From assembly GCA_007120035.1 (NCBI GenBank), contig SKON01000135.1, positions 1 to 36,359 of the forward strand: a stretch of 36,359 bases of DNA, read 5' to 3'. The position numbers and the translations under genes were made by a program. The notes beneath the pieces are model-generated. The model ran no database searches and had not been told where the DNA came from. It saw only the letters and a program-made list of their open reading frames with translations. Origin of the DNA: Myxococcales bacterium (lineage in GTDB: Bacteria > Myxococcota_A > Bradymonadia > Bradymonadales > Bradymonadaceae). This document shows, piece after piece, positions 7,878 to 16,481 of this stretch (its first letter is position 1; the number at the start of each line of letters is the position of its first letter).

Positions 7878-9413
7878 ATGAGCTCCCCTGACTCCCCCGG
7901 CGAGCGACGGGCTCGTTACGTCCTCTACGGGGCGGCCTTCTCCGTCGGGGCCGCCACCATGGGCGCCGAGCTCGGCGCCGCTCGCCTGGTCGCCCCCTAC
8001 TTTGGCACCAGCACCGTGGTCTGGGCCCTGGTGATCGGCGCCACACTCCTGAGCCTCTCCGTGGGCCAGCTCTTCGGCGGTTGGCTCACCAGCCGGGGCG
8101 TCCGCCATCGCGGAGCCCTGACCCTCCTCCTCCTGAGCGCCGGTCTCCTGGCTCTCCTCCCCTTCGTCGGCCGCCCCCTGATGGCCGAGACCCTCCAGCG
8201 GTTCTACAGCGAAGACTACGGCGCCATCGTCGCCAGCGCCCTCAGCGTCACCACCCTCACCGGCGTTCCCCTCCTCGCTATGGGCGCCCTGGGGCCGATC
8301 TTCCTCCAACTGATCATCCGCGACCCCGACCGAGCCGGCCAACTGGGCAGCTTCCTCTACGCCTGGGGCACCATCGGAAGTCTCCTCGGCACCTACGTTT
8401 CCGGCCTGATCCTCATCCCCCTCTGGGGCACCACCAAGACCCTCCTCTTCTTCGCCGCCATCCTCGCCATGACGGCCTGCCTCTTCCTCCCCACCCGCAA
8501 GGCCGCCGGCCTCGCCATCACCGGGGTAGCTGTCCTCCTCATCGCCTGGGCCCCGCCCATCCCCATCAAGAACGAGCCCGGGCAGCTCGTGGAAGCCGAG
8601 ACCGCCCACAACTACGTGGCCGTCCTCCAGCAAGGCCAGGAGCGCCACCTCGTCTTCAACGACGGCTTCGCCGTACAGTCCGTGTATCGCGACGACCACC
8701 TCCCCCTCCACGGCGTCTGGGGCCACTACGCCGCCGCCCCGGCCTACGGCACCGCCCCCCCTGAGTCGGTCCTGATGCTCGGCCTCGGCGGCGGCACCGC
8801 CGCCCTCCAGTACCGAACCCTCTACCCCGAGGCCCGGGTCCTCGGCGTCGAGATCGACCGCCGCGTCGTCGAGCTCGGCCACGAATACATGGGCCTCCCC
8901 CGCGACGTCGACGTCGTGATCGAAGACGCCCGCACTTTCCTGGCCATCGACGACGGCCACTACGACGTGATCCTCGTCGACGCCTTCCAGTTCCCCTACA
9001 TCCCCTTCCAGCTCACCACCCGAGAGTTCTTCGAGCTCCTCCACGACCGCCTCTCCCCGGGAGGCGTCGTCCTCCTCAACGTCGGCCGCGACGGCCACCG
9101 CCACGACGTCGTCCACGCCCTGGCCCGCACCTCCTCCGAGATCTTCACCCACGTCGTCGGCACCGACGTCCGCGGCACCTACAACTCCGTGCTCTTCCTC
9201 ACCGATCACCCCCCGGAGCAGGCCCTTGGTCTTCGCCCCCTGAACCTCCCCGCCGACGACCACCGCCGCCTCCTCAACCTCGATCCCGTCTCCCCCTGGC
9301 AGATCCCCCCCGACACCCCGTTGATGACCGACGACCACGCGCCCATCGAATGGCTCACGGACCTCATCGTCCTCCGCCACGTCCTCGGCCACCTCCGAGG
9401 CGACGCCCCATGA
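7878..9413 (+). CDS. Fused membrane/spermidine-synthase-like protein
   Basis: 511 residues. The first 225 residues hold about seven to eight membrane segments, beginning with a Gly-Ala-Glu-Leu-Gly-Ala-Ala-Arg motif typical of the membrane half of these fusions. The C-terminal 280 residues are a spermidine-synthase-like Rossmann domain: Leu-Met-Leu-Gly-Leu-Gly-Gly-Gly-Thr (nucleotide loop), Gly-Val-Glu-Ile-Asp-Arg-Arg-Val-Val-Glu-Leu, then Asp-Ala-Arg, and Ile-Leu-Val-Asp-Ala-Phe where a polyamine synthase usually has Asp-x-x-Asp. True polyamine synthesis is therefore uncertain; such membrane fusions are widespread and mostly uncharacterised. The stop overlaps the next gene's ATG (ATGA), indicating coupling. 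Confidence 0.85.
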   Translation: MSSPDSPGERRARYVLYGAAFSVGAATMGAELGAARLVAPYFGTSTVVWALVIGATLLSLSVGQLFGGWLTSRGVRHRGALTLLLLSAGLLALLPFVGRPLMAETLQRFYSEDYGAIVASALSVTTLTGVPLLAMGALGPIFLQLIIRDPDRAGQLGSFLYAWGTIGSLLGTYVSGLILIPLWGTTKTLLFFAAILAMTACLFLPTRKAAGLAITGVAVLLIAWAPPIPIKNEPGQLVEAETAHNYVAVLQQGQERHLVFNDGFAVQSVYRDDHLPLHGVWGHYAAAPAYGTAPPESVLMLGLGGGTAALQYRTLYPEARVLGVEIDRRVVELGHEYMGLPRDVDVVIEDARTFLAIDDGHYDVILVDAFQFPYIPFQLTTREFFELLHDRLSPGGVVLLNVGRDGHRHDVVHALARTSSEIFTHVVGTDVRGTYNSVLFLTDHPPEQALGLRPLNLPADDHRRLLNLDPVSPWQIPPDTPLMTDDHAPIEWLTDLIVLRHVLGHLRGDAP

Positions 9414-9880
9414 CCGACCGGGAGCCCCCCATCCCCGGGACCCTCCTCCTCCACCCCGTGGTCTTCCTCTCCGTAGCGGTGATCCTCTTCAACAATGAGT
9501 TCCTCAAGGTCCACCACCCCGGCTTCTGGTCCGGCAAGCTCTCCGACTTCGGCCTCTGCGTCTTCCTCCCCGTGTGGCTCTTCAGCTGCGTCGAATGGGC
9601 CACCTGGGCCACCGACGCCCTCCGAGGCCGGACCTTCCAGAAGGCCCCCGGCGGCCGCGCCACCGCCGCTGCCTCATGCCTCATCGCCGGCGCCTACTTC
9701 ACGGCCCTCCAGGTCTCCCCGGCCTTCGCCGCCTTCCACGTCCACTGGCTCTCCTACATCGTCCCCCACTGGAGCTTCGCCGTCACCCCGGACCTCTCGG
9801 ACCTGATCGCCCTACCCCTTCTCTTCGTCGCCTACGCTCTGATGGTCCGACGGCTTCGCCACACCTCCTCGCCGCTCTAG
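9410..9880 (+). CDS. Small four-helix membrane protein, unknown function
   Basis: 156 residues, starting at an ATG that shares ATGA with the stop of the spermidine-synthase-like gene. Hydrophobic segments lie near residues 14-30, 48-65, 85-105 and 125-145. The stretch His-Pro-Gly-Phe-Trp-Ser-Gly-Lys-Leu-Ser-Asp-Phe-Gly-Leu matches a pattern I know from uncharacterised membrane proteins in Myxococcota and Actinobacteria (Gly-Lys-Leu-Ser-Asp-Phe just after the first helix). The overlap suggests it works with the upstream gene. Its TAG stop abuts base to base with the stop of the convergent gene. Confidence 0.8.
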   Translation: MTDREPPIPGTLLLHPVVFLSVAVILFNNEFLKVHHPGFWSGKLSDFGLCVFLPVWLFSCVEWATWATDALRGRTFQKAPGGRATAAASCLIAGAYFTALQVSPAFAAFHVHWLSYIVPHWSFAVTPDLSDLIALPLLFVAYALMVRRLRHTSSPL

Positions 9881-9887
9881 CTAGAGC
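9874..9887. repeat. 14-bp perfect palindrome joining two convergent stop codons
   Basis: GCTCTAG followed directly by CTAGAGC. The TAG at 9878-9880 ends the plus-strand gene and the CTA at 9881-9883 is the TAG of the minus-strand gene. No T-tract follows on either side, so it is not a canonical terminator. Confidence 0.8.
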
Positions 9888-10807
9888 CCCGCCTCGCTGA
9901 GAAGCTTGAACACGGCGATGGCCCCGATGGCCGATCCCGTGGCGTCACCCCAACTCGCCATGGACTCCCACGCCTGCTGGTCACTGCTGACGAGACCGCC
10001 GGTATTCATCGTCAAGCCAGAGATGTCCTCCTCCTGATAGAAGAAGTACTCCCCCGTCTCAAAGCCGTTCGTCCAGTCAGCCACACCGCCGTCTCCACGG
10101 GTCATCTGCGTGACCACCACCAGCGATGGACTATCACTCGCCACGTCGGTCACCCCCGTGGTTACAGTGTTCACAGAGGTATTCGGGCTGGTCGCAGCGC
10201 TGACGGTGTCCAGACTCCACTGGCCCTCCACCTCGAAGACCTGCACCAGATGCGCTCGATCTCCGTCGGTGAGGTCCCCCCTGTCTCGCCAGGTGATGGT
10301 GACCTCGTCGGGCTCGTCGTCCTCAATGATCCGATACCACATGGCCAGACCGCGACGGTGACTGTTGTTGCCAGGCGTGGAGACCAACTCCAGAGCCTCA
10401 TTCCAGCCGGAGTTGACCATCTCCGCCTCATCCCAGCTCATGCGATGGGCCGAGATGGCGATCAGGGTGTTCCCGACCTGGGGCGTCCATCCCAACGCCA
10501 CCGTGGCCGTGTATCCCGAGCCACTACCGTGGTCGCTCACCCCGTCTTCGTACTCTTCGACGGGCCAGTCTTGCGCCGGTGGTTGGGTTGCGTCGGGAAG
10601 ATCCGCGTCTGAGCCGGCGTCTTCGTCGCTGTCGGGCAGATCCGCGTCTGAGCCGGCGTCTTCGTCGCTGTCGGGCAGATCCGTATCTGAGCCGGCGTCT
10701 TCGTCGCTGAAAGCAGGAACGTCCCGGTGCAGGGGTTCGCAGGCAATCGTACACGTCAACACTGCTGCCAGAAGGGCTGGGAGGAGCAGACGGGAGGGGG
10801 GGTACAT
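9881..10807 (-). CDS. Lipoprotein with acidic tandem repeats and beta-sandwich-like C-terminal domain
   Basis: 308 residues. The signal peptide ends in Thr-Ile-Ala-Cys (Cys23). Residues about 34-72 are three copies of a 13-residue acidic repeat, Asp-Glu-Asp-Ala-Gly-Ser-Asp-x-Asp-Leu-Pro-Asp-Ser, acting as a surface spacer. The rest looks like one all-beta domain: Gly-Asn-Thr-Leu-Ile-Ala-Ile-Ser-Ala, then Ser-Gly-Trp-Asn-Glu, Leu-Ala-Met-Trp-Tyr-Arg and Glu-Val-Thr-Ile-Thr-Trp. This order resembles a common secreted domain (a Gly-Trp after a leading strand, then Tyr-Arg-x-Ala-like strand) found in phage and surface proteins; function unknown. GC content and third-position bias look weaker than in the neighbouring minus genes. 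GAGGTGG about 10 bases upstream may be the ribosome-binding site. Confidence 0.75.
   Translation of the reverse strand: MYPPSRLLLPALLAAVLTCTIACEPLHRDVPAFSDEDAGSDTDLPDSDEDAGSDADLPDSDEDAGSDADLPDATQPPAQDWPVEEYEDGVSDHGSGSGYTATVALGWTPQVGNTLIAISAHRMSWDEAEMVNSGWNEALELVSTPGNNSHRRGLAMWYRIIEDDEPDEVTITWRDRGDLTDGDRAHLVQVFEVEGQWSLDTVSAATSPNTSVNTVTTGVTDVASDSPSLVVVTQMTRGDGGVADWTNGFETGEYFFYQEEDISGLTMNTGGLVSSDQQAWESMASWGDATGSAIGAIAVFKLLSEAGL
10592..10708 (-). repeat. 39-bp tandem repeat, three copies, inside the lipoprotein gene
   Basis: Copies at 10592-10630, 10631-10669 and 10670-10708 differ only at single bases (GGGAAG versus GGGCAG in the first, CGTATC versus CGCGTC in the third). Each encodes 13 residues, so copy number can change without breaking the frame. 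Confidence 0.9.
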
Positions 10808-10981
10808 CGTCGTTCACCACCTCGAAGCAGTGCCCAGAGGAAGAATCATTACTCTCACCCTAACCGGAGAGGCCCGCCCTCGTCGAGGGTCCACGTTTTC
10901 CCGGGTGTGATCGGTTTCCGTCGGTGGGTTGTCTCCATTCCGCAGCCGGCCTTGGCCCGCGAGGACGTTCGGGCCGCTGGT

Positions 10982-13111
10982 TCACCCATCTGGTGACGAA
11001 TCATGCCGGGTAGTGTACTCCAGCGTCGGACGCGGCGCCGTCACCGTCGGACCCGACATCTCCTCCACCCCCGTCCTCGCCGGCTCACTCACCAGATCCT
11101 TGCCGTAGCGCTCCCACCACCTCAGCGCCTCCTCCTCCCCCCACTGGCTCACCGCCCGACACCGGCGCAGCCGCTCCTTCACCACCCTCACCGTCGACGG
11201 CCGATTCACCGGTGACTTCTCCAAACACGCCATCAAGAGGCTCTCCAGGTCGGGAGACACGGACCGCCCCAACACCACCGACGGCGACTCCGGCGTATGA
11301 TTGACCTGAGCCAGCATCACCTTCATCGCGTTCTCCCCATGAAACGGCGGCCGCCCCGTCAGAAGCTGATACCCCACCGCCCCCAGCGCGAAGATATCCA
11401 CCGACAAGGTCTGCTTCGTGCCCAGGATCACCTCCGGCGCCATGAACCCTGGCGACCCCTGCATCGCATGCTCATCGGTCAGCTGCATCTCATCCGGGGC
11501 ATGAATATCCTTCACCAATCCGAAGTCCAGCACCGTGATAAAGTCCGCCTCCCCCCCTCGGCGCCCCACCATGATGTTGCCCGGCTTGACGTCCCGGTGC
11601 ACCAGCCCCACCTCATGGGCCTCCTGAAGCGCCCCGGCGATCTGCCGCAACAGATAGATCACCCTCCCCTCCGGAAGGGGTCCCGTAAAGTCCACCAGCT
11701 CCTGCAACGTCACCCCGGGGATCAACTCCATCGCATAGTAAAACACCCCGTCGTCGGTCTTCCCATAATCGAAGATCGTCACCGTGTTGGGGTGAGTGAG
11801 CTGACAGGTCATCTGCACCTCTCGCTCAAACCGCTGCAACGCCTCCTCGTCGGCGATGTCGGGGTGGATGAACTTCACCGCTGTCGGCCGCTGCAAGAGC
11901 GCGTGCTCCGCCCGATAGACCTCTCCCATCCCCCCGGCGCCGATCTTCTCCTGCAGCCGGTACGGGCCCACCTCTTCGGCCTCCCGCACGATCTCCTCGA
12001 TCCTTTGATTCACCCGTCGAGACGTCCTCAACCCCAGCCCCAGGGCCACGATGATCGCGAGCAGGCTCAACCCGAACGTCAGATCCCGCTGCCGATCCAC
12101 GGCCCCTGCCAGATCTTTCCAGGGCAACACGGTCACCATCGTCAACGCCTGCTCCCCCAGCGGGAAGGTCTGATACCCCGCTCGATACGCCCCCAACTCG
12201 TCATCACTCCCCGAAAAGAACGCCTTTCCCCCGCCCCGATCCCGGGCCAACTGCAGGCCCCGTCCCGCCACAGGCAGGCCCAACTCATCCCAGGGTAAGA
12301 GCACCCGCTCTCGCAGCTCCGACCGCGCCGGGTTTTCCTGGCCCGTGGCCGGAAGCCCTACCACCCGCCCCGTGGTGGTGAGCACCGTCACGCTCCCGTT
12401 CTCCGTCGGGCGAAGCCCGGCGGTGAACGTCGACACGTCCATCAACAAAATGTCCAACGCCACCACGCACCGCCGCCCCGTGGTGGGCTCTTCGAAGCTC
12501 GTCGACACCGTGATCCCCGGATCCCCGGTCGTAAAAAACGTGTACGGCGCCGTCCAATACTGCTCCCCCGCCCCGGCCGACATCGCCCCCCGAAACCATG
12601 GGCGCTCACCAGTTCGATAGTCCGTCTCCTCCTGCCGCCGCTCCACCGCCTCCCCCGCGGCGTCCCGCTCCACCCATCGCGCCATCCCCGGCAGGGCCTC
12701 CTGGTCCACCACCCGGTTCACCCACCCCTCGTCGCCTTGCTGCAGGAGCAGCACCTCCCGGCCGCCGGAGTCCGCGACCAACACCGACGTGGCCTGCGGA
12801 ACGTTCCGCAGCACCGGCATCAACCGCCGGTTCATCCTCTCCAGATCGTCATACTCCAGCGAGTACTCCCCGGCCTCCCCCAGCTCCCGGAGGATCTTCA
12901 CGTGGGCCTCGATGGGCTCGAAGAACCCCGCGAGCTCCGCCCCCGTGGTGTCAATCGCCTGCTCGATGGCCCGATCCGAGAGGGCATCCACCGCCCGATA
13001 GGCCCCCAGCAAGAGCACAGTCCCCACCATCCCCGCCGTCAACAGCGTCACAGCCAGCATATTGCTCAGCAGCCCTCGCCGCAGGGCAAAACTCTCGCGA
13101 GGACTCTTCAC
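10982..13111 (-). CDS. Receptor-type Ser/Thr protein kinase with periplasmic dCache sensor domain
   Basis: 709 residues from the GTG at 13111, chosen because GGAGG (13124-13120) is 8 bases upstream and this start does not overlap glpK. A membrane segment at about 15-37 is followed by an extracytoplasmic double-Cache domain (about 45-340) and a second membrane segment (345-362). The cytoplasmic kinase domain (384-650) has Gly-Ala-Gly-Gly-Met-Gly-Glu-Val-Tyr, Ala-Val-Lys (Lys413), His-Arg-Asp-Val-Lys-Pro-Gly-Asn (Asp507) and Asp-Phe-Gly (Asp529), so it should be active. The Cache part has Tyr165-x4-Arg170-x-Trp172-Phe173, the signature of amino-acid-binding dCache domains, but the Asp expected two residues after a later Tyr is Phe. 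The sensed ligand may therefore be an amino acid or something related; this is inference. It lies 20 bases after glpK. Confidence 0.9.
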   Translation of the reverse strand: MKSPRESFALRRGLLSNMLAVTLLTAGMVGTVLLLGAYRAVDALSDRAIEQAIDTTGAELAGFFEPIEAHVKILRELGEAGEYSLEYDDLERMNRRLMPVLRNVPQATSVLVADSGGREVLLLQQGDEGWVNRVVDQEALPGMARWVERDAAGEAVERRQEETDYRTGERPWFRGAMSAGAGEQYWTAPYTFFTTGDPGITVSTSFEEPTTGRRCVVALDILLMDVSTFTAGLRPTENGSVTVLTTTGRVVGLPATGQENPARSELRERVLLPWDELGLPVAGRGLQLARDRGGGKAFFSGSDDELGAYRAGYQTFPLGEQALTMVTVLPWKDLAGAVDRQRDLTFGLSLLAIIVALGLGLRTSRRVNQRIEEIVREAEEVGPYRLQEKIGAGGMGEVYRAEHALLQRPTAVKFIHPDIADEEALQRFEREVQMTCQLTHPNTVTIFDYGKTDDGVFYYAMELIPGVTLQELVDFTGPLPEGRVIYLLRQIAGALQEAHEVGLVHRDVKPGNIMVGRRGGEADFITVLDFGLVKDIHAPDEMQLTDEHAMQGSPGFMAPEVILGTKQTLSVDIFALGAVGYQLLTGRPPFHGENAMKVMLAQVNHTPESPSVVLGRSVSPDLESLLMACLEKSPVNRPSTVRVVKERLRRCRAVSQWGEEEALRWWERYGKDLVSEPARTGVEEMSGPTVTAPRPTLEYTTRHDSSPDG

Positions 13112-13131
13112 AACGACCACCTCCGCTTGAC

Positions 13132-14610
13132 CTACACTCGGGCCAGCCCCTCTCTCCACAGCCCCAGATGCTCCTGACGCTCATCCTCGGACATCGACGG
13201 CCCGAACCGACGCTCTTCTCGCCAGGTATCCCGGATCTCCTCCAGGCTCTTGAAGAGCCCCGCCCCCAGGCCAGCCATCATCGCTGCCCCCAGGGCCGTC
13301 GTATCCAACATCTCCGGCCGGTGGATCTCCCGATCCAAAAAGTCCGCCTGCATCTGCATCAACAGGTCGTTCGCGCTCGCCCCCCCGTCAACCCGCAGCG
13401 CCTTCAGCGGCTCCCCCAGATCCTGCTCCATCGCCGACAGGATATCCACGTTCTGCAAGGCGATCCCCTCCAGAATCGCCCGGGCGATATGGGCGCTCGT
13501 CGTCCCCCGCGTCACCCCCCAGAGCACCCCACGGGCCCCCGGATTCCAATGAGGCGCCCCCAGGCCCGACAGGCTCGGCACGGCCACCACTCCGTCGCTG
13601 CTCGGCACCGACGCCGCCAGCCCCTCGATCTCCTCGGCGGCCCCGATCAGCCCCAGCCCGTCCCGCAACCACTGCACCATCGCCCCGGCGATAAACGCGC
13701 TGCCCTCCAGGGCGTACACCATCTCCCCGTCCAGCTTCCACGCCGCCGTCGACAAGAGCCGATGCCGACTCACCACCGGCGTCGTCCCCGTGTTCATCAA
13801 CAGAAACGCTCCCGTGCCGTAGGTGCACTTCGCCTCCCCCGGATTGAAACACACCTGCCCGAAGAGGGCCGCCTGTTGATCCCCGGCCATCCCGCAGATC
13901 GGCGTCCCATCTTTCAGCCCCTCCACACCCCGGACCTCCCCGTAGACCTCGGCGTTCCCCACGATCGACGGCAATACCTCCGGAGGCACCCGGAAGGTCT
14001 TCAGCAGGCCCTCGTCCCACTCCCCCCGACGCAGATCCATCAGGAGGGTCCGCGACGCGTTCGACACATCCGTCACGTGGACCTCCCCACCGGTCAACCG
14101 CCACACCAGATAGGAGTCGATCGTCCCGAACGCCAGCTCTCCCTTCCCGGCCCGGGCCCGGGCCCCCGGCACGTGATCCAAGATCCACTCGATCTTGGTC
14201 CCCGAAAAATAGGGATCCAATAAGAGCCCCGTCTTCTGACGAATCAGCTCTTCTTTCCCGTCGTCCACGAGCTGCTGAATCCTCCCCCGAGTCCGTCGAT
14301 CCTGCCACACGATCGCGTGGTGCACGGGCTCGTCGGTCTGCCGATCCCACAAAGCCGTCGTCTCCCGCTGGTTCGTGATCCCCACGGCCACGATCTCCTC
14401 CGGGCTCACCCCGGCCTCCTTCTGGGCCCGAGCGATCGTCGACCGCGTCGACCTCCAGATCGCCTCCAGATCGTGCTCCACCCACGACGGCTTGGGGAAG
14501 ATCTGCGGGAACTCCTCGTTGACCCGCGCTCGCACATGCAGCTCCTCGTCGAGGATCAACACCGTCGTCCCCGTCGTGCCCTGGTCAATGGCGCAAATGA
14601 AACGGCCCAT
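13132..14610 (-). CDS. glpK: Glycerol kinase
   Basis: 492 residues, the usual length for GlpK. It phosphorylates glycerol to sn-glycerol 3-phosphate with ATP in the cytoplasm. FGGY-family landmarks: Ala-Ile-Asp-Gln-Gly-Thr-Thr-Gly-Thr-Thr (phosphate loop, residues 7-16), Trp-Val-Glu-His-Asp, Asn-Gln-Arg-Glu-Thr-Thr, Tyr-Phe-Ser-Gly-Thr-Lys, Thr-Ile-Asp-Ser-Tyr-Leu-Val-Trp, Cys-Gly-Met-Ala-Gly-Asp-Gln-Gln, and Val-Asp-Gly-Gly-Ala-Ser-Ala-Asn. The ATG has GGAGG 6 bases upstream. The gene lies 57 bases downstream of rng and 20 bases before the sensor kinase. No glycerol facilitator or glycerol-3-phosphate dehydrogenase is adjacent, which is unusual for a glycerol operon. Confidence 0.95.
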   Translation of the reverse strand: MGRFICAIDQGTTGTTVLILDEELHVRARVNEEFPQIFPKPSWVEHDLEAIWRSTRSTIARAQKEAGVSPEEIVAVGITNQRETTALWDRQTDEPVHHAIVWQDRRTRGRIQQLVDDGKEELIRQKTGLLLDPYFSGTKIEWILDHVPGARARAGKGELAFGTIDSYLVWRLTGGEVHVTDVSNASRTLLMDLRRGEWDEGLLKTFRVPPEVLPSIVGNAEVYGEVRGVEGLKDGTPICGMAGDQQAALFGQVCFNPGEAKCTYGTGAFLLMNTGTTPVVSRHRLLSTAAWKLDGEMVYALEGSAFIAGAMVQWLRDGLGLIGAAEEIEGLAASVPSSDGVVAVPSLSGLGAPHWNPGARGVLWGVTRGTTSAHIARAILEGIALQNVDILSAMEQDLGEPLKALRVDGGASANDLLMQMQADFLDREIHRPEMLDTTALGAAMMAGLGAGLFKSLEEIRDTWREERRFGPSMSEDERQEHLGLWREGLARV

Positions 14611-14667
14611 GTCGCTCCTCCGAAGCTACCTTCGTTGCCTTACCTGATTGTGTCAGCCTAGCCCAAC

Positions 14668-16185
14668 CTACCGGGCGTCGGCCAGATCGAAAAACTCGAT
14701 ATGCTTGCCCCGCTGGCCCCGGAGATTGATCTTCTTGTGGAAGACCTGCTCCAGCTCTTGAACCGTGGTCCGCTCCACGTTCAGCAGGAAGCTGATCACC
14801 TCCGGATGGGCATCGACGTACACCGCGTTGCCCTCCATCGCCGGTGCCTGCCGCCGGATCTCCCGCACGATCTCGGCAGCTACCGTCTCCTTCGCCTTCA
14901 CCTGGCCCCGGCCCTTGCAATGCGGACAGGGATCGCACATGTACTGCACCAACGACTCCCGCACCCGCTTTCGGGTCATCTCCACCAACCCGAACTCCGA
15001 GATCGCCAGCGAGTTCGTCGTCACCCGATCCTTTCTAAGCGCCGCTTCCAGGGTCCGATACACCCGCTCCCGGTTCCGGGCGTCTTCCATGTCGATGAAG
15101 TCGATGATGATGATCCCACCGATATTTCGCAGCCGGAGCTGGTACACCACCTCCTCGGCGGCCTCCAGGTTCGTCCGCAGGATCGTCTCCTCCAGGTCGC
15201 TGCCGGACCCCACGAACTTGCCCGTGTTCACGTCTACCGCCGTCAGGGCCTCCGTCCGATCAAAGACCAGGCTCCCCCCGCTCCGAAGCGGCACCTCCCG
15301 GGCCAGGGCCCGCTCGATCTCCACCTCGATCCCGAAGGCGTCGAAGATCGGATCCGGCGCCTTGTACATCTTGATGTTCTCGCTGAACCCCGGCATGTAG
15401 TGGCCCGTGAACTCGCTGACCCGCTTGTAGGCCTCCTTATCATCCACGATCAGCTCCCCGATGTCCGTGGTAAAGAGGTCCCGGGCCGCCCGCAGCAAGA
15501 GATCGGGCTCCTCGTTCAACAGATACGGGGCCTTCACCTCGTTGGCCTTGTCCAGAATATCCGTCCACAGCTTCACCAGCAGCTCCATATCCCGGAGCAG
15601 CTTCTCGTCGCTGATCTCCTCGCTCACGGTCCGGACGATGAACCCCGTCCCCGGCGGCCGGTTCTCCTCCACCAGCTTCCGCAGCCGCTTGCGCTCCTTC
15701 TCCGACCCGATCCGCCGAGAGATCCCGATATGGGACACCGTCGGCATGAACACCACGTACCGCCCCGGCAACGAGATATGCCCCGTCAAACGGGCCCCCT
15801 TCGTCCCCATCGGCTCCTTGGCCACCTGCACCAGGATCTCGTCGCCCTGCTTCATGCAGTCCGAGATATTCATCCGCCGGCTCACCTTCCCCCTCGACGG
15901 CGGCGGCACGGCATCGTCGTCCTCATCGACCCCGTCGATCAGGTTGATGTCCTTCTCGAAATTATAGAAGTCGCTGACGTGGAGAAATCCGGCCTTCTCC
16001 AAAGAGATATCCACGAACGCCGCCTGCATCCCCGGCAGCACCCGCAACACCTTCCCTTTGTAGATATTGCCCGCCACCCCTCGATCCCGGCGGCGCTCCA
16101 TGTAGATTTCGCTTAACAGACCATCTTCGATCAGCGCGACGCGCGTCTCGGCTCGGGTCGAATTGACCACCAATACGTTGGACAT
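14668..16185 (-). CDS. rng: Ribonuclease G (RNase E/G family endoribonuclease)
   Basis: 505 residues, the length of RNase G rather than of RNase E with its long C-terminal scaffold. An S1 RNA-binding domain lies at about 36-130 (Gly-Asn-Ile-Tyr-Lys-Gly-Lys-Val, Ala-Phe-Val-Asp-Ile) with a short acidic insertion. The DNase I-like catalytic part has Thr-Ala-Val-Asp-Val-Asn-Thr-Gly and Ile-Ile-Asp-Phe-Ile-Asp-Met, which carry the Mg-binding aspartates. The zinc-link is Cys-Asp-Pro-Cys-Pro-His-Cys. The enzyme processes rRNA 5' ends and decays mRNA in the cytoplasm. GAGG lies 5 bases before the ATG. No terminator is evident before glpK, so glpK may be read from the same transcript. Confidence 0.93.
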   Translation of the reverse strand: MSNVLVVNSTRAETRVALIEDGLLSEIYMERRRDRGVAGNIYKGKVLRVLPGMQAAFVDISLEKAGFLHVSDFYNFEKDINLIDGVDEDDDAVPPPSRGKVSRRMNISDCMKQGDEILVQVAKEPMGTKGARLTGHISLPGRYVVFMPTVSHIGISRRIGSEKERKRLRKLVEENRPPGTGFIVRTVSEEISDEKLLRDMELLVKLWTDILDKANEVKAPYLLNEEPDLLLRAARDLFTTDIGELIVDDKEAYKRVSEFTGHYMPGFSENIKMYKAPDPIFDAFGIEVEIERALAREVPLRSGGSLVFDRTEALTAVDVNTGKFVGSGSDLEETILRTNLEAAEEVVYQLRLRNIGGIIIIDFIDMEDARNRERVYRTLEAALRKDRVTTNSLAISEFGLVEMTRKRVRESLVQYMCDPCPHCKGRGQVKAKETVAAEIVREIRRQAPAMEGNAVYVDAHPEVISFLLNVERTTVQELEQVFHKKINLRGQRGKHIEFFDLADAR

Positions 16186-16481
16186 GATTCCTCAGTGGAA
16201 GACAGCTGGAGAGCCGGCTCCCGATTCTCATCTTTTCCCCGTGTTCGTTGGGCGCCTATGGAGACATCGAGAACTGACAATACTCGTGACTTTGCAATGG
16301 GTTAAAAGGGCTTTCGCGGGGCGGCTTCACCCCTGGCGAGCCCCAGGACTCGTCTGATCCTCTCTATACCACAGCCCCGCGCACCACCCCAAGCGCGGAC
16401 TTCCCTCTGGAGCATCCTTACTCCAGATGTGGAAGAAACCCTCCCCGACCCCCCCTCCATTTCCCCCAATTTTCCCTCCCC
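16186..16481. other. Non-coding leader region upstream of rng, with several hairpins
   Basis: No credible gene. It should contain the rng promoter and 5' leader on the minus strand, but I cannot place a convincing promoter. Perfect inverted repeats are CCTGG (16332-16336) with CCAGG (16343-16347), CCGCGC (16377-16382) with GCGCGG (16393-16398), and CTGGAG (16407-16412) with CTCCAG (16421-16426). RNase E controls its own mRNA through a structured leader in Escherichia coli; a similar role here is only a thought. The plus strand from 16440 is almost pure pyrimidine. Confidence 0.5.

Noticed and set aside
6975-9392. An 805-residue open frame on the minus strand
   Set aside because: It lies opposite the spermidine-synthase-like gene, is built almost only of Gly, Ala, Val, Asp and Glu, and shows no domain. 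It is a shadow of the C-ending codon bias.
10592-10708. CRISPR-like array from regular repeats
   Set aside because: The 39-bp units are directly joined without spacers and code in frame for a lipoprotein stalk.
12598-14223. A 541-residue plus-strand frame opposite glpK
   Set aside because: Pro-, Arg- and His-rich low-complexity translation antisense to a clear glycerol kinase.
14701-16116. A 471-residue plus-strand frame opposite rng
   Set aside because: Antisense to a clear RNase G; His/Arg/Leu-rich without domains.
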